DNA from: Cyanobacteria bacterium FACHB-63
GTDB taxonomy: Bacteria > Cyanobacteriota > Cyanobacteriia > Leptolyngbyales > Leptolyngbyaceae
Direction of reading: 5' to 3'
NCBI GenBank assembly: GCA_014695255.1
Contig: JACJNX010000064.1
Span: 62,001-126,000, forward strand
DNA: 64,000 nucleotides
Below the pieces are notes generated by a model. That model did not search any database. It was not told the origin of the DNA and worked only from the letters and a program-made list of their open reading frames with translations. The stretch's first letter is position 1. Every line of letters starts with the position of its first letter. The position numbers were made by a program, and so were the translations under genes. Positions 34,401 through 43,904 of the stretch are shown here, one piece after another.

Positions 34401-34580
34401 TTGCGTGAATCTGTTGGCTTGCGGGGTTACGGACAGAAAGATCCGCTGATTGAGTATAAGAGCGAAGGCTATGAATTGTTCTTGGAGATGATGATTAATA
34501 TCCGTCGCGATGTGGTCTACTCGCTGTTCCAATTCCAGCCACAGCAACAACAGCCACAGGTTGAAGTTGAAGTCGTTTAA
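31482..34580 (+). CDS. secA: Preprotein translocase ATPase SecA with an extra repeated NBD2 segment
   Basis: SecA drives export through SecYEG. The 1032-residue sequence has Walker [10 protein letters not shown] (105-113), [14 protein letters not shown] (212-225), the cross-linking domain, the motif [19 protein letters not shown] and the C-terminal scaffold. Cyanobacterial SecA is usually about 930 residues. Here residues about 418-516 (bases 32733-33029) are additional. They align with 517-590 at about one third identity by eye, sharing AxEC, GRPVLV, LSQLL and HNL. The true NBD2 copy ([10 protein letters not shown] and onward) is complete. It has no zinc-binding C-tail. A strong terminator follows. 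Confidence 0.95.
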   Translation: MLKSLLGDPNQRKLKKYKPLVNDINLLEEEIEPLSDDALRAKTTEFRERLAKAKNRDEEKQILDDILPEAFAVVREAGKRVLGMRHFDVQLIGGMVLHDGQIAEMKTGEGKTLVSTLPAYLNALSGKGVHVVTVNDYLAKRDAEWMGQVHRFLGLSVGLIQQNMSPIERQKNYACDITYATNSELGFDYLRDNMATAMEEVVQRPFNYCVIDEVDSVLIDEARTPLIISGQVERPTEKYMQAAAVARSLKRDDHYEVDEKQRNILLTDEGFIAAEQILGVSDLFDPNDPWAHYTFNAIKAKELFINDVNYIVRNGEIVIVDEFTGRVMPGRRWSDGLHQAIEAKEGVEIQNETQTLATITYQNFFLLYPKLAGMTGTAKTEEAELEKIYKLEVTLVPTNQPRRRIDLSDVVYKTEAGDLKVFARECAEKSAQGRPVLVWAMNLEALSNLSQLLDEQGLAHNLCPGLPQSSDQAREIVRQAKHPGMITVTNSYEVYRMIRQAVPEGEDGLFVLGITGKWSAIALECEEMHRTGRPVLVGTTSVEKSELLSQLLQELNVPHNLLNAKPENVERESEIIAQAGRTGKVTIATNMAGRGTDIILGGNSDYMARLKIREYFMPRIVEPEDDDDFSGMGFGDSRGGGQGFEPGRKIKTWKAKSDIYPTELSQETEQALKDAVHFAVQQYGERSLPELEAEDKIATAAEKAPTTDPVIQKLREVYKRIRVEYDAYTDREHEEVVQLGGLHVIGTERHESRRIDNQLRGRAGRQGDPGSTKFFLSLQDNLLRIFGGDRVANMMNMFRVEEDMPIESKMLTRSLEGAQKKVETYYYDIRKQVFEYDEVMNNQRRAIYAERRRVLEGQDLKEKVIEYAERTMDDIVEAYINPELPSEEWELDKLLSKVKEFVYLLSDLEPKDLEDMSLGELKAFLHEQARIAYDLKEAEVDSVQPGLMRQAERFFILNRIDTLWREHLQSMDGLRESVGLRGYGQKDPLIEYKSEGYELFLEMMINIRRDVVYSLFQFQPQQQQPQVEVEVV

Positions 34581-34595
34581 GGCGTGTTGATAGAA

Positions 34596-34634
34596 AAGAC
34601 GATCGCGGTTCTCAAACTGCGATCGTCTTTTTTT
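34596..34634 (+). terminator. secA terminator
   Basis: A perfect 11-bp stem, AAGACGATCGC (34596-34606) with its complement at 34619-34629, followed by an uninterrupted T-run to 34634. It lies 15 nt after the secA stop. Confidence 0.9.
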
Positions 34635-34710
34635 GTGCGGGTTTGCCTGATTAGAGCGAGTGGATTTATACACCAGTTTCTAAAAGCCGCGAGTATTTCG
34701 AGAGTTGGGA

Positions 34711-35895
34711 TTAACGATCGACTGATCCCATCACCAAATCGATGCTTGCCAAAATCACAAAAATATCAGCAACTTTACAGCCTTGAATTAACTGAGGCAA
34801 CAATTGCAAATTGTTGTAATCTCCGGAACGAATTTTCCAGCGCCACGGAAACACATTGTCATCGCCAATAATAAAAATTCCCAGTTCACCTCGACCCGAC
34901 TCGACTCGAACATAGTGTTCGCCCTTGGGGATTTTGAAGGTTGGCGCAATCTTTTTGGCAATAAATTGATAATCAAACGCATTCCACTCGGATTTTGGTC
35001 CTGATTCAATTCGTTTTGCTTCAAGGTTCTCATAAGCTCCACCTGGAAGCGCTTTTAGAGCTTGCTGAATAATTTTGATTGACTCTCGCATCTCTCGAAT
35101 TCGCACCGCGTATCTCGCAAAACAATCGCCTGCCGTTTCCCACTGAATCTCCCAATCTAATTCGTCGTAACATTCATAGCGATCGACTTTGCGTAAGTCC
35201 CATTTCACCCCCGAAGCTCGTAGCATAGGTCCTGTTACACCCCAATTGATCGCAGTTTCGCGATCGAGTACCCCAACCCCTTCGGTACGTCGTCGGAAGA
35301 TGGGATTATCGCTCATCAACCGTTCATACTCATCCAAAATGGGCGGCATATAGTCACAGAAATCTGCACATTTATCCGTCCAACCATACGGTAAATCTGC
35401 AGCAACGCCTCCCACGCGGAAGTAATTGTGATTGATCATTCGGTAGCCTGTGACGGCTTCAAACAAATCGAGGATGAGTTCTCGATCGCGCAGGGTCAGA
35501 AAGAATAATGCTTGTGTGCCAACATCTCCGACAAATGGGCCTAACCACAATAAATGATTCACAATGCGGGTGAGTTCCAGCATGATCATCCGAATATAGC
35601 TGGCACGTTTTGGAACTTCGATCCCTGCGAGTTTCTCAACGGCATTCACAGTGACGGCTTCGTTGAACATTCCACCGTAATAGTCCCAGCGGCTCGTATA
35701 GGGAACAAACATCGTCGTGGTGCGGTTTTCGGCGATCTTCTCCATGCCGCGATGCAGATAGCCAATCACAGGTTCACAATCGATCACATCTTCTCCATCT
35801 AACGTGACAATAATGCGAAAACACCCGTGCATTGCTGGATGGTGAGGCCCCATGTTGATCACCATCGGTTCTGTTTTGGTTTCGATCCAGCCCAT
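34711..35895 (-). CDS. ndhH: NAD(P)H-quinone oxidoreductase (NDH-1) subunit H
   Basis: NdhH is the 394-residue 49-kDa-type subunit of the NDH-1 hydrophilic arm near the quinone site. Signature stretches are [57 protein letters not shown] and [12 protein letters not shown] at the C-terminus. It is a lone gene, convergent with secA and followed upstream on the same strand by an AraC regulator. NDH-1 serves respiration, cyclic flow and CO2 uptake. Confidence 0.97.
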   Translation of the reverse strand: MGWIETKTEPMVINMGPHHPAMHGCFRIIVTLDGEDVIDCEPVIGYLHRGMEKIAENRTTTMFVPYTSRWDYYGGMFNEAVTVNAVEKLAGIEVPKRASYIRMIMLELTRIVNHLLWLGPFVGDVGTQALFFLTLRDRELILDLFEAVTGYRMINHNYFRVGGVAADLPYGWTDKCADFCDYMPPILDEYERLMSDNPIFRRRTEGVGVLDRETAINWGVTGPMLRASGVKWDLRKVDRYECYDELDWEIQWETAGDCFARYAVRIREMRESIKIIQQALKALPGGAYENLEAKRIESGPKSEWNAFDYQFIAKKIAPTFKIPKGEHYVRVESGRGELGIFIIGDDNVFPWRWKIRSGDYNNLQLLPQLIQGCKVADIFVILASIDLVMGSVDR

Positions 35896-35981
35896 AAGTT
35901 GAACTCCTGATGTTTATTCTGACTATCAGAAATTGGGAGTGCGATCGTCTTGTAGATTCTTCCGATTTTTGTAAATTCTTC

Positions 35982-36872
35982 TTATGAGTTTTGAATCATT
36001 TTGGGTGTGATACCTAATAGCTTTTTACAGTGCCGATGCAAGTGACTTTGATCGACAAATCCGACTTGTTTTGCAACTTCTGCGATCGGTAACCTTCCTG
36101 CAATGAGCAATTCCTTTGCTCGCTCTACTCGCGCTCGAATCACGAACTGATGCGGTGTCACTCCAGTTGATTGTTTGAACAACTGCAAGAAATAGTGCGG
36201 ACTCATTTTTGCGATCGCAGCCAGTTCACCTAGACTTAAATCTTGATCTAGGTGAACTTGAATATAATCTAGAACACAGCGTAGACGAGCTTGTGATAAC
36301 CCGTTTGCATAGTCTCGAATAGAAAGTCTTTGTGCTGAATAATGTTGGAGAAGATGAACAATCAGCGCATTGGATAAGGACTCAGCATATAAACGACTTG
36401 CAACTTGATCGCGCTCCAAAACCGTTTTTAGGGAGAGTCCAATCTGATAAACCAACGGGTCATTCAGAGCAAATTGTGGCAAAAGTTCAGTGAGATCGAT
36501 CCCTTCAACGGCTTGAGCAATTTTAATTGAATCAAACCCAAAGAACATTACTCCACCCCAGTCAAACCAGCGACTTTGACAACCGATCCCGGCGGGAACC
36601 AAGACCATATTGCCGTTTGCCACCTGTTCTCGATGAAACTTGCCGTCAATCGATCGCTCTGCCATCTGTGACTTAGCAGTATGTGTAAAGATTGCTAGTG
36701 TATGTTGCAAAGAAAAAACTTCTGTTGTCTCTCCGGGTGGCATATAGTCATAGCCAAAACAAACTCCGTCCCACCCTGCTGCCAGACTCGTTAGTTGAGG
36801 CGATCGCGCAAAAATTCGCCGATAGCCTGCCTCTCCTTCTTTTGCAAAGTCGATCGTGAGTGCATTGCTCAT
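35982..36872 (-). CDS. AraC family transcriptional regulator
   Basis: A 296-residue regulator with a cupin-like sensing N-terminus (residues about 1-180) and two C-terminal HTH motifs: DLSLGELAAIAKMSPHYFLQLFKQSTGVTPHQFV and LPIAEVAKQVGFVDQSHLHRHCKKLLGITP. The ligand is unknown. It is divergent from ureG with 84 bp between, so it might act there, but no site supports this. Confidence 0.9.
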   Translation of the reverse strand: MSNALTIDFAKEGEAGYRRIFARSPQLTSLAAGWDGVCFGYDYMPPGETTEVFSLQHTLAIFTHTAKSQMAERSIDGKFHREQVANGNMVLVPAGIGCQSRWFDWGGVMFFGFDSIKIAQAVEGIDLTELLPQFALNDPLVYQIGLSLKTVLERDQVASRLYAESLSNALIVHLLQHYSAQRLSIRDYANGLSQARLRCVLDYIQVHLDQDLSLGELAAIAKMSPHYFLQLFKQSTGVTPHQFVIRARVERAKELLIAGRLPIAEVAKQVGFVDQSHLHRHCKKLLGITPKMIQNS

Positions 36873-36956
36873 AGCGCTAACTTAAGAGTTTCTTTCACCG
36901 TAATCCAGAGCGATCGTGATAAGTCATTATGATCAGCAAAATTTTAAGAAGCTCCC

Positions 36957-37589
36957 ATGACGCATACTCTGGTTTCTACTGCCTTTCGCGTTGGAATTGC
37001 GGGACCTGTCGGTTCTGGTAAAACCGCGCTCGTCGATGCACTCTGTAAAGCAATGCGCGATCGAGCCTCAATCGCGGTCGTCACCAATGATATTTACACC
37101 CAAGAAGATGCAAAGTTCTTGGTGCGATCGCAAGCATTGACTCCTGATCGCATTCTCGGAGTTGAAACCGGAGGCTGTCCACACACGGCAATCCGTGAAG
37201 ATGCGTCGATGAATTTAGCGGCGATCGACCAGCTTGAGCAGCGATTTGAGAACTTAGAGTTAATTTTTGTCGAGAGTGGCGGAGATAACTTAGCGGCAAC
37301 CTTTAGCCCTGAATTAGTTGACTTGAATATTTATGTGATTGATGTTGCAGGCGGCGACAAAATCCCCCGCAAAGGGGGTCCTGGAATTACAAAATCTGAT
37401 CTGCTTGTGATTAACAAAATCGATCTTGCTCCGTATGTAGGCGCAGATTTAGGCGTGATGGAGCGAGATGCAAAACAGATGCGGGGAGAAAAACCATTCG
37501 TGTTCACAAATCTCAAAACCCGTGTGGGACTAGATACAGTGATCGACTTTGTGACAACCTACGCAGGGATGAACCTAAAGCAAAAATAA
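36957..37589 (+). CDS. ureG: Urease accessory GTPase UreG
   Basis: UreG is the 210-residue GTPase that, with UreF and UreH, inserts nickel into urease. It has P-loop [18 protein letters not shown], the metal-site [19 protein letters not shown] (Cys-Pro-His), and the G-motifs FVESGGDN and [15 protein letters not shown]. It lies upstream of a urea transporter operon, so uptake and use genes are linked. The NtcA promoter lies between ureG and urtA, so ureG is probably transcribed separately. Confidence 0.97.
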   Translation: MTHTLVSTAFRVGIAGPVGSGKTALVDALCKAMRDRASIAVVTNDIYTQEDAKFLVRSQALTPDRILGVETGGCPHTAIREDASMNLAAIDQLEQRFENLELIFVESGGDNLAATFSPELVDLNIYVIDVAGGDKIPRKGGPGITKSDLLVINKIDLAPYVGADLGVMERDAKQMRGEKPFVFTNLKTRVGLDTVIDFVTTYAGMNLKQK

Positions 37590-37607
37590 CAAAACAATCA
37601 TTAAAAG

Positions 37608-37649
37608 GTAGTCTCGTATACAATCCCCTGAAAACCCAAGCCCTAGTAT
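37608..37649 (+). promoter_or_regulatory. NtcA-activated promoter of the urt operon
   Basis: GTA-N8-TAC at 37608-37621 matches the NtcA consensus exactly. The -10 element TAGTAT (form TA-N3-T) at 37644-37649 begins 22 nt after it, the canonical class II spacing. Transcription would begin near 37656, about 115 nt upstream of urtA. Confidence 0.85.
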
Positions 37650-37770
37650 TTCAGAGTTATTACTTAAAGCTTGAAACCGCGATGATTCTGCGACTCGCTC
37701 CTCCGCAGAAGCAATCTCGATTGGGATTGTCGATCGCCTGAGCTTGGATCAACCCTCTACACCTTTGGAT

Positions 37771-39090
37771 ATGACAAAATCATTTGGACGGCGCGAATTT
37801 ATTATCCTTGGCTCCACGGCGGCAGGAAGCGTTCTGTTAAAATCTTGTGGCGCTCCGCCTCAACAGGGATCAACGTCTGCAAGTTCTCCCGCAGCTTCGC
37901 CCGCAGCCAATACGACTGCATCAGGTAACACGATTAAAGTCGGCATTCTGCACTCGCTGTCGGGCACGATGTCGATCTCTGAAAAGAGCGTCGTCGATGC
38001 AGAACAACTTGCGATCGAAGAAATCAACAAAGCGGGCGGCGTGTTAGGTAAGCAAATCGAAGCAGTCATTGAAGATGGCAACTCCGATTGGCCCACCTTT
38101 GCTGAAAAAGCGAAGAAATTGATCGATCAAGACAAAGTAGCAACCGTCTTTGGCTGCTGGACTTCGGCAAGCCGCAAAGCGGTTCTGCCTGTGTTCGAGT
38201 CGAAGAAGCACTTGCTGTGGTATCCGGTGCAGTATGAAGGGCAAGAATGCTCGAACAACGTGTTCTACACGGGTGCAGCTCCCAACCAACAAATTGAGCC
38301 TTCAGTGGAATGGCTGCTGAAGAACAAAGGCAAAGAGTTCTTCTTGGTGGGTTCAGACTACGTGTTCCCACGTACCGCAAACACCATCATCAAAGCGCAA
38401 CTTGCGGCATTGGGCGGCACAACCAAGGGTGAAGATTACATTCCGCTCGGCAACACCGATGTTAAACCCGTTGTGGACAAAATCAAGCAAGCTCTGCCGA
38501 ATGGTGGCGTGATTTACAACAGCTTGAACGGTGACACCAACGTTGCCTTCTTCAAAGAACTGCAAGCATCGGGCTTGACTCCGGATAAGTATCCGTCGAT
38601 GTCGGTCAGTATCGCAGAAGAAGAAGTCAAAGCGATCGGTGTGGAATATCTCAAAGGACACTACGCCGCTTGGAACTACTTCCAGACTGTAGACACGCCC
38701 GCCAGCAAGAAGTTTGTTGACGCATTCAAGGCGAAATACGGCAGCGATCGCGTGGTCAACGACCCGATGGAAGCAGCTTACATCATGGTTTACCTGTGGA
38801 AGCAAGCGGTCGAAAAAGCCGGAACCGCTGACGATCTTGCGAAGGTGAAAACCGCCGCTTACGGTCAAACCTTTGATGCACCAGAAGGCAAGGTGACGAT
38901 GAACTCGAACCACCACTTGTCGAAGTTCGTGCGGATTGGTGAAGTCGCGCAAGACGGTCTCTTCAAGATCGTATCCGAAACCAAGGATGCGGTGAAACCT
39001 GTGCCGTGGAACCAGTTTGTGACAGAAACGAAGGGCTTTGCGTGCGACTGGTCTGACCCGGCGAAGGGCGGTAAGTATAAGACCACTTGA
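37771..39090 (+). CDS. urtA: Urea ABC transporter substrate-binding lipoprotein
   Basis: UrtA is the periplasmic urea-binding component. The 439-residue protein begins [14 protein letters not shown], a twin-arginine-like signal, and continues to LLKSCGAP, a lipobox-like site, so the mature protein is probably a lipoprotein. The Leu/Ile/Val-binding fold follows ([49 protein letters not shown]). ATG 37771 is preferred to the in-frame TTG at 37744. It is the first gene of urtABCDE behind an NtcA promoter. Confidence 0.95.
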   Translation: MTKSFGRREFIILGSTAAGSVLLKSCGAPPQQGSTSASSPAASPAANTTASGNTIKVGILHSLSGTMSISEKSVVDAEQLAIEEINKAGGVLGKQIEAVIEDGNSDWPTFAEKAKKLIDQDKVATVFGCWTSASRKAVLPVFESKKHLLWYPVQYEGQECSNNVFYTGAAPNQQIEPSVEWLLKNKGKEFFLVGSDYVFPRTANTIIKAQLAALGGTTKGEDYIPLGNTDVKPVVDKIKQALPNGGVIYNSLNGDTNVAFFKELQASGLTPDKYPSMSVSIAEEEVKAIGVEYLKGHYAAWNYFQTVDTPASKKFVDAFKAKYGSDRVVNDPMEAAYIMVYLWKQAVEKAGTADDLAKVKTAAYGQTFDAPEGKVTMNSNHHLSKFVRIGEVAQDGLFKIVSETKDAVKPVPWNQFVTETKGFACDWSDPAKGGKYKTT

Positions 39091-39098
39091 TGAGTGGC

Positions 39099-39157
39099 AA
39101 GTAGGGAGTAGGGGAGTGGGGAGAGAAGAAGTCGGTTTTCTCCCCACTCCCTACTTT
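39099..39157. repeat. GC-rich imperfect hairpin between urtA and urtB
   Basis: Left arm 39099-39125 is built from AGTAGGGAGT and GGGGAGTGGGGAG units. The right arm, 39140-39157, carries the complement CTCCCCACTCCCTACTT. Short repeats of this composition are scattered in many cyanobacterial genomes. Within the urt operon it could lower downstream expression relative to urtA or protect its mRNA end. Confidence 0.65.
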
Positions 39158-39188
39158 TAGGAACACGGATTTAGACACGGAGAAAGCT

Positions 39189-40349
39189 TTGCTGTCAGGA
39201 CTTCTAAACGGGATTTTTAGCGGTGTTAGCGTTGGCTCGGTGTTGTTGTTGGCAGCATTGGGACTGGCGATCGTCTTCGGACTGATGGGCGTGATCAACA
39301 TGGCTCACGGGGAGTTGATGATGCTCGGTGCTTACACAACCTTTGTGGTGCAAAATGCGCTCAGACCGATGGGTGGAGTTTGGTTTGATATCTACATTTT
39401 TGTGGCGTTAATTGCAGCGTTTATTGTTACGGCGCTGTTTGGCATTGTTCTAGAACGCGGCGTGATTCGATATTTGTATGGGCGACCGTTAGAAACACTG
39501 CTGGCAACTTGGGGCGTGAGCTTGATTCTGCAACAGTTGGTGCGGAGTGTAAGTTGGCAATTAGTCACGCTGATCGCAATGTTTTGTGTGCTGTTTTTTG
39601 GCGCACTGTGGATTCTGGCGCGTCGTCCCAACTATGAGCAGATTCGCGGCTGGTCGATCGCAATTCTGCTGCCGCTATCGGCTGCGATCGCAATTGTCAC
39701 GGGCAATACGGTTGGGCAACTCTATGGATTAGCTGTCACCAAACCCTGGTTTGGCGCACAAAACGTCGATGTCACGGCTCCGCGTTGGCTGCGGGGGGGA
39801 TTGTCGATCGCGGGAACACAGCTATCGTATGCGCGGATTTTCATTATTGTGTTGACGATCGTGGCAGTGTTGGGTGTGTTTTGGTTCCTGAATAAAACGC
39901 CTTGGGGTTTGAGAATTCGGGCGGTGACTCAAAATCGCAGTATGAGCGCTTGTCTTGGGATTCCGACTCAGAAAGTGGATGCGCTGGCATTTGCGCTGGG
40001 ATCAGGACTGGCAGGAGTTGCGGGATGTGCGGTGAGCTTGCTCGGATCAGTGGGACCCAACACCGGACAGAACTATATTGTGGATACGTTCATGATCGTG
40101 GTCGTGGGTGGAGTCGGAAAGCTGGTCGGCAGCATTATTGCGGCATTAGCGATCGGCACTGCTAACTACATCATCGGATCGAATGTGTTAGTCGATGCGT
40201 TTAGCTTCTCTCCGCAACTGTCTGAATTTTTCAAGTTTTTCTCGACGATCAGTATGGCAAAGGTGATGGTGTTTGCATTGATCATTGTGTTTCTGCAATT
40301 CCGTCCAGCTGGGCTATTTCCGCAGAAAGGACGAACCGTGGATGCTTAG
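39189..40349 (+). CDS. urtB: Urea ABC transporter permease
   Basis: UrtB is one of two branched-chain-type permeases of the urea transporter, 386 residues with about 8-9 membrane spans. The typical openings are SVLLLAALGLAIVFGLMGVINMAHGELMMLGAY, and near the end GGVGKLVGSIIAALAIG. It uses a TTG start with GGAG upstream; no suitable ATG precedes the conserved MLSGLLNG-like opening. It is separated from urtA by a hairpin region. Confidence 0.95.
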   Translation: MLSGLLNGIFSGVSVGSVLLLAALGLAIVFGLMGVINMAHGELMMLGAYTTFVVQNALRPMGGVWFDIYIFVALIAAFIVTALFGIVLERGVIRYLYGRPLETLLATWGVSLILQQLVRSVSWQLVTLIAMFCVLFFGALWILARRPNYEQIRGWSIAILLPLSAAIAIVTGNTVGQLYGLAVTKPWFGAQNVDVTAPRWLRGGLSIAGTQLSYARIFIIVLTIVAVLGVFWFLNKTPWGLRIRAVTQNRSMSACLGIPTQKVDALAFALGSGLAGVAGCAVSLLGSVGPNTGQNYIVDTFMIVVVGGVGKLVGSIIAALAIGTANYIIGSNVLVDAFSFSPQLSEFFKFFSTISMAKVMVFALIIVFLQFRPAGLFPQKGRTVDA

Positions 40350-40361
40350 GGAGAAGTTGAC

Positions 40362-41537
40362 GTGAATAAAGAAGCGCCTTGGTGGAAGCAGAGATCGCTT
40401 TTAATTGAAGCGGGAGCCGTCGTGGTGATCGCGCTTGCGCTCATTTACATTGTGCCGAATTTGCTGGTCGGCATTGGGCAAGGGTTTCGAGTCGGATTGC
40501 TAGGGCGGTTTTTAGCGCTGGCGATCGTGGCTTTAGGAATTGATTTGATTTGGGGCTATACCGGAATTCTCAGCTTGGGACACGGTTTGTTTTTTGCGCT
40601 GGGCGGCTATAGTTTGGCGATGTTTTTGCAGTTGCAGATTCCGGCTGGTCAGTTGCCCGACTTCTTTACGCTGTATGGTGTGACCGAGCTTCCGGCGTTT
40701 TGGCTGCCGTTTTATTCGCTGCCGTTTACCGTATTTGCGATCGTGTTGCTGCCTGCGATCGTCGCGGCGATTCTTGGCTATTTGGTGTTCCGTAACCGGA
40801 TTCGCGGCGTTTATTTCTCGATCCTGACGCAAGCGGCGTTGATTGTGTTTTTTAACTTCTTCAACGGTCAGCAAAAGCTCATCAATGGTACGAACGGCTT
40901 GAAAACCGATACGACAACCTTTATGGGTCAAACGGTTGGCGATCCGTCGTTGCAGTGGTCGTTTTACATCCTGACCGTTTGGCTATTGGTGGGGGCTTAT
41001 GCGCTGTGTCGGTGGCTGACGAGCGGCAGACTGGGAAGGCTATTGGTTGCGATTCGCGACGATGAACCCCGGCTGAGATTTTCCGGCTATAACCCGACTG
41101 TGTTTAAGGTGCTGGTGTTTGCGGTGTCTGCTGGGCTTGCAGGAGTTTCGGGGGCATTGTTTACGGTGCAGTCTGGAATTATTTCACCGAAAGCGATGGA
41201 TATTGCGTTTTCGATCGAGATGGTGATCTGGGTGGCGGTTGGGGGTCGTGCAAGTTTAGTCGGCGCGATTCTGGGCGCATTGATTGTAAACTTCGCGAAA
41301 AGTATTCTCAGCGAACAGTTTCCGCAGTTCTGGTTCTTTTTCCAGGGTGCATTGTTCCTGATTGTGGTGACGCTAGTACCGGGCGGACTGATTGGATGGC
41401 TGCGTACCGATGGATTGGAGCTAGTTCGATCGCGGTTCCTCGGCAAGCGCAGACTAATGACCTATCCCAGCTTAGAAGAAGATCCGGAAGTGCAATATGA
41501 GCGAGAAAATCTTACAAATCGAAAATCTGACAGTTAG
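40362..41537 (+). CDS. urtC: Urea ABC transporter permease
   Basis: UrtC is the second permease, 391 residues. The start is GTG (MNKEAPWWKQRSL). The conserved LALAIVALGIDLIWGYTGILSLGHGLFFALGGY is early, and VFAVSAGLAGVSGALFTVQSG with GGRASLVGAILGAL are late. The gene lies 12 bp after urtB and its end overlaps urtD by 41 bp (41497-41537), consistent with tight coupling. Confidence 0.95.
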   Translation: MNKEAPWWKQRSLLIEAGAVVVIALALIYIVPNLLVGIGQGFRVGLLGRFLALAIVALGIDLIWGYTGILSLGHGLFFALGGYSLAMFLQLQIPAGQLPDFFTLYGVTELPAFWLPFYSLPFTVFAIVLLPAIVAAILGYLVFRNRIRGVYFSILTQAALIVFFNFFNGQQKLINGTNGLKTDTTTFMGQTVGDPSLQWSFYILTVWLLVGAYALCRWLTSGRLGRLLVAIRDDEPRLRFSGYNPTVFKVLVFAVSAGLAGVSGALFTVQSGIISPKAMDIAFSIEMVIWVAVGGRASLVGAILGALIVNFAKSILSEQFPQFWFFFQGALFLIVVTLVPGGLIGWLRTDGLELVRSRFLGKRRLMTYPSLEEDPEVQYERENLTNRKSDS

Positions 41538-42252
41538 TTTTGATGGCTTTAAGGCGATCAATAATCTCAACTTTGATCTCGATCGTGGCGAGTTGCGCGT
41601 TGTGATCGGACCTAACGGAGCCGGGAAAACAACGTTCCTAGATACCATTACAGGCAAAACGCAGCCGACGGTTGGAACGGTTTATTTCAAAGGACGCAAT
41701 ACCAAAGGCTTGAAAGAGCATGAGATCGCTCGGTTGGGTGTCGGGCGCAAGTTTCAGACTCCGCGTGTTTATCTCAATCTCACACCCCGCGAGAATTTGG
41801 AACTATCTTGCACTCGCGATAAGAATCTGTGGAATGCGATCGTGGGTAAGCGTCCGGTTGCAGAACAGCGCACTGTGGCGGGGTTGCTGGAAACGATCGG
41901 GCTTGACCTCAAAGCCGATATCAAAGCTGCATTGCTCTCTCACGGTGAAAAGCAACGTCTAGAAATTGGAATGCTCGTGGCTCAGTCACCGGAATTGCTT
42001 CTAGTCGATGAGCCTGTCGCGGGACTCACCGACGAAGAAACCGAGAAAGTCGGAGATTTGCTGTTAGCGCTGGCTGAAAGTCATTCGATCGTCGTGATCG
42101 AACACGACATGGAATTCGTTAGGCAGATCGCTCGGAGAGTGACGGTACTTCACCAAGGCAGTGTCTTATGTGAAGGCACAATGGACGAAGTCCAAAGCGA
42201 TCCGCGAGTGATTGAGGTTTATCTGGGTCAACAAGAAGATCACGCTGATTAG
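41497..42252 (+). CDS. urtD: Urea ABC transporter ATPase
   Basis: A 251-residue ATPase of the LivG type. Walker A is GPNGAGKTTFLD. The signature loop is LLSHGEKQRLEIGM, with SHGEKQ in place of LSGGQ, common in this family. Walker B is LLLVDEPVAGL and the switch is VVIEHDME. It pairs with UrtE at the inner face of the membrane. Confidence 0.96.
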   Translation: MSEKILQIENLTVSFDGFKAINNLNFDLDRGELRVVIGPNGAGKTTFLDTITGKTQPTVGTVYFKGRNTKGLKEHEIARLGVGRKFQTPRVYLNLTPRENLELSCTRDKNLWNAIVGKRPVAEQRTVAGLLETIGLDLKADIKAALLSHGEKQRLEIGMLVAQSPELLLVDEPVAGLTDEETEKVGDLLLALAESHSIVVIEHDMEFVRQIARRVTVLHQGSVLCEGTMDEVQSDPRVIEVYLGQQEDHAD

Positions 42253-42258
42253 AACACT

Positions 42259-43011
42259 ATGAGCTACACGAACACCACGCTAGAGCCAATGGGATCAAGT
42301 ACAGCAGCGCCAACGCTGCAAGTTTCTGATCTGAATGTGTATTACGGAGAAAGCCATATTCTTCGTGGCGTTGATATGACGGTGCAACCGGGCAAAATGG
42401 TTTGTCTGATCGGGCGAAATGGGGTTGGTAAAACGACGCTGCTGAAGTCGATCATGGGATTGCTGAAACCACGATCGGGGTCGATCGTGTTTGCCGGAGA
42501 ATCCGTCACCGCGAAGTCTCCGGATCAACGCGCTCGTCTTGGAATTGGCTACGTTCCACAAGGGCGAGAAGTGATTCCGCGCCTGACGGTGAAAGAAAAT
42601 CTGATTCTCGGACTCGAAGCGCTCCCGAAGCGGAAGAAAACGGCTGAGATTCCCGATGAGATCTTTGAACTGTTTCCGGTACTGAAAACGATGCTATGGC
42701 GCATGGGCGGAGATTTGAGCGGCGGACAACAGCAACAACTCGCGATCGCTCGTGCCTTGATGGGTCAGCCGCGCTTACTGGTGCTGGATGAGCCGACTGA
42801 GGGGATTCAACCGTCGATTATTCTGGAGATCGAAGCGGCTGTGCGTCGGATTATCGAAACGACTGGGATCTCGGTTTTGCTGGTGGAGCAGCATTTACAT
42901 TTTGTGCGCCAAGCGGATTGGTACTATGCGATGCAAAAAGGTGGAATTGTGGCATCGGGTTCGACTGAAGAACTGAGTAAAGATGTGGTGCAGCGATTTT
43001 TGGCGGTTTGA
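42259..43011 (+). CDS. urtE: Urea ABC transporter ATPase
   Basis: A 250-residue ATPase of the LivF type: Walker A GRNGVGKTTLLKS, signature DLSGGQQQQLAIARAL, Walker B LLVLDEPTEGIQ and switch VLLVEQHLH. The first 15 residues are not conserved in character, so the start could be MGSSTAAP at 42289. It is the last gene of urtABCDE and is followed by a repeat-rich tract. Confidence 0.95.
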   Translation: MSYTNTTLEPMGSSTAAPTLQVSDLNVYYGESHILRGVDMTVQPGKMVCLIGRNGVGKTTLLKSIMGLLKPRSGSIVFAGESVTAKSPDQRARLGIGYVPQGREVIPRLTVKENLILGLEALPKRKKTAEIPDEIFELFPVLKTMLWRMGGDLSGGQQQQLAIARALMGQPRLLVLDEPTEGIQPSIILEIEAAVRRIIETTGISVLLVEQHLHFVRQADWYYAMQKGGIVASGSTEELSKDVVQRFLAV

Positions 43012-43072
43012 TTTTGGTGGGGGTTTTATTCTGGGATTTTTCGCTTCGTTGGGGGGTGGTTTGCCCCCTAAA

Positions 43073-43090
43073 TCCCCCACTCGTGGGGGA
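43073..43090. repeat. Palindromic GC-rich hairpin after urtE
   Basis: TCCCCCAC (43073-43080) pairs with GTGGGGGA (43083-43090) around 2 nt, within a tract of C and G runs from 43052. This composition is typical of dispersed cyanobacterial repeats and may also end the urt transcript. Confidence 0.6.
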
Positions 43091-43108
43091 CTTCGAGCCG
43101 TAGAGCGA

Positions 43109-43318
43109 GATTTTGGTTTTTTGGAGCAAGGTTTCGGCTTTTCAGAACAAGGTTTTGATTTTTCAGACCAACGTTTCGGTTTTTTAGAGCAAGGTTCCGG
43201 TTTTTCACAGCAAGGTTTCGGTTTTTTAGAGCAAGGTTTTGATTTCTTAGAGCAAGATTTTGGTTTTTCACAGCAAGGTTTCGGTTTTTTAGAGCAGGGT
43301 TTTGATTTCTTAGAGCAA
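43109..43318. repeat. 21-nt minisatellite, ten units
   Basis: Ten contiguous 21-nt units between urtE and the convergent gene, for example 43214-43234 and 43277-43297. In one frame the unit would read G-F-(G/D)-F-(L/S)-(E/Q)-Q and on the other strand N-L-A-L-K-N-R. Units 6-8 (63 nt) are nearly duplicated as units 9-10, so the array grew in 63-nt steps. No start signal or known family supports translation. Confidence 0.85.
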
Positions 43319-43350
43319 CTTTGCTGTAAACGATCGCAACTTTCCCACCC

Positions 43351-43385
43351 AAAAAAGAAACGTTCCTACCGCGAAGATAGGAACG
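43351..43385 (-). terminator. Terminator for the gene at 43413-43904
   Basis: On the minus strand, CGTTCCTA (43385-43378) pairs with TAGGAACG (43368-43361) around 9 nt and is followed by TTTCTTTTTT. It lies 28 nt after the stop. Confidence 0.82.
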
Positions 43386-43412
43386 CTCTAAACTCGTCTT
43401 TTAGAGTGTAGA

Positions 43413-43904
43413 TTAAGCGGGGGTCGCCTCCAATTCTGCGCTAGTCTCAGCCGCTTCTTTTTTATTGCGACGCGCAAACTGCTGCTTTAGCTGATCCACG
43501 ACAATCTTCATTCCAGGCTGATCATCATGTGATTTCACCGCATCATAGACTTTCAGCGCTGCAACATACGCTTCACTGTGGGCAGCAAGATAGGTGTCAT
43601 CAACCAAGCTATGCAGTTCAGTTACTGCCATCAACACAGGGTAGAGATCCTCGACCAAGCGAATATCTTTCTGCATTTCCTCAACGTTGAACGATCGCGG
43701 TAAACAATCCGTATGTTGCTGTGCGGCATCCAAGCAATTGAGCATAAAGCCGCGACCCCGATCGCCCGTTTTCGGTAAGCTCTTGCGTTCTTCTTTCGAC
43801 AAATGCACCAGAAACGGCATCGCTTGTTTGATCGTGTCGATCGCGCTCATGATCTTCTTGCGGTCTTCGGCACTTAAGGTGGCACTGATTCGATTGGTTG
43901 TCAT
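43413..43904 (-). CDS. Conserved hypothetical helical protein
   Basis: 163 residues, mostly alpha-helical, with no membrane span or signal. Stretches such as SAEDRKKIMSAIDTIKQAMPFLVHLSKEERKSLPK, LPRSFNVEEMQKDIRLVEDLYPVL and DDTYLAAHSEAYVAALKVYDAVK look conserved in character and recall a hypothetical family also seen in other phyla. No function is known to me. It has its own terminator and lies downstream of the rhodopsin gene on the same strand, separated by 267 bp in which I see no gene. Confidence 0.75.
   Translation of the reverse strand: MTTNRISATLSAEDRKKIMSAIDTIKQAMPFLVHLSKEERKSLPKTGDRGRGFMLNCLDAAQQHTDCLPRSFNVEEMQKDIRLVEDLYPVLMAVTELHSLVDDTYLAAHSEAYVAALKVYDAVKSHDDQPGMKIVVDQLKQQFARRNKKEAAETSAELEATPA

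Noticed and set aside
37744-37770. TTG at 37744 as start of urtA
   Set aside because: The twin-arginine and lipobox signal begins properly at ATG 37771.
42983-43411. 142-codon open frame covering the minisatellite
   Set aside because: It is open because the repeat period is a multiple of 3, and both strands are open. It overlaps the end of urtE and lacks a start signal.
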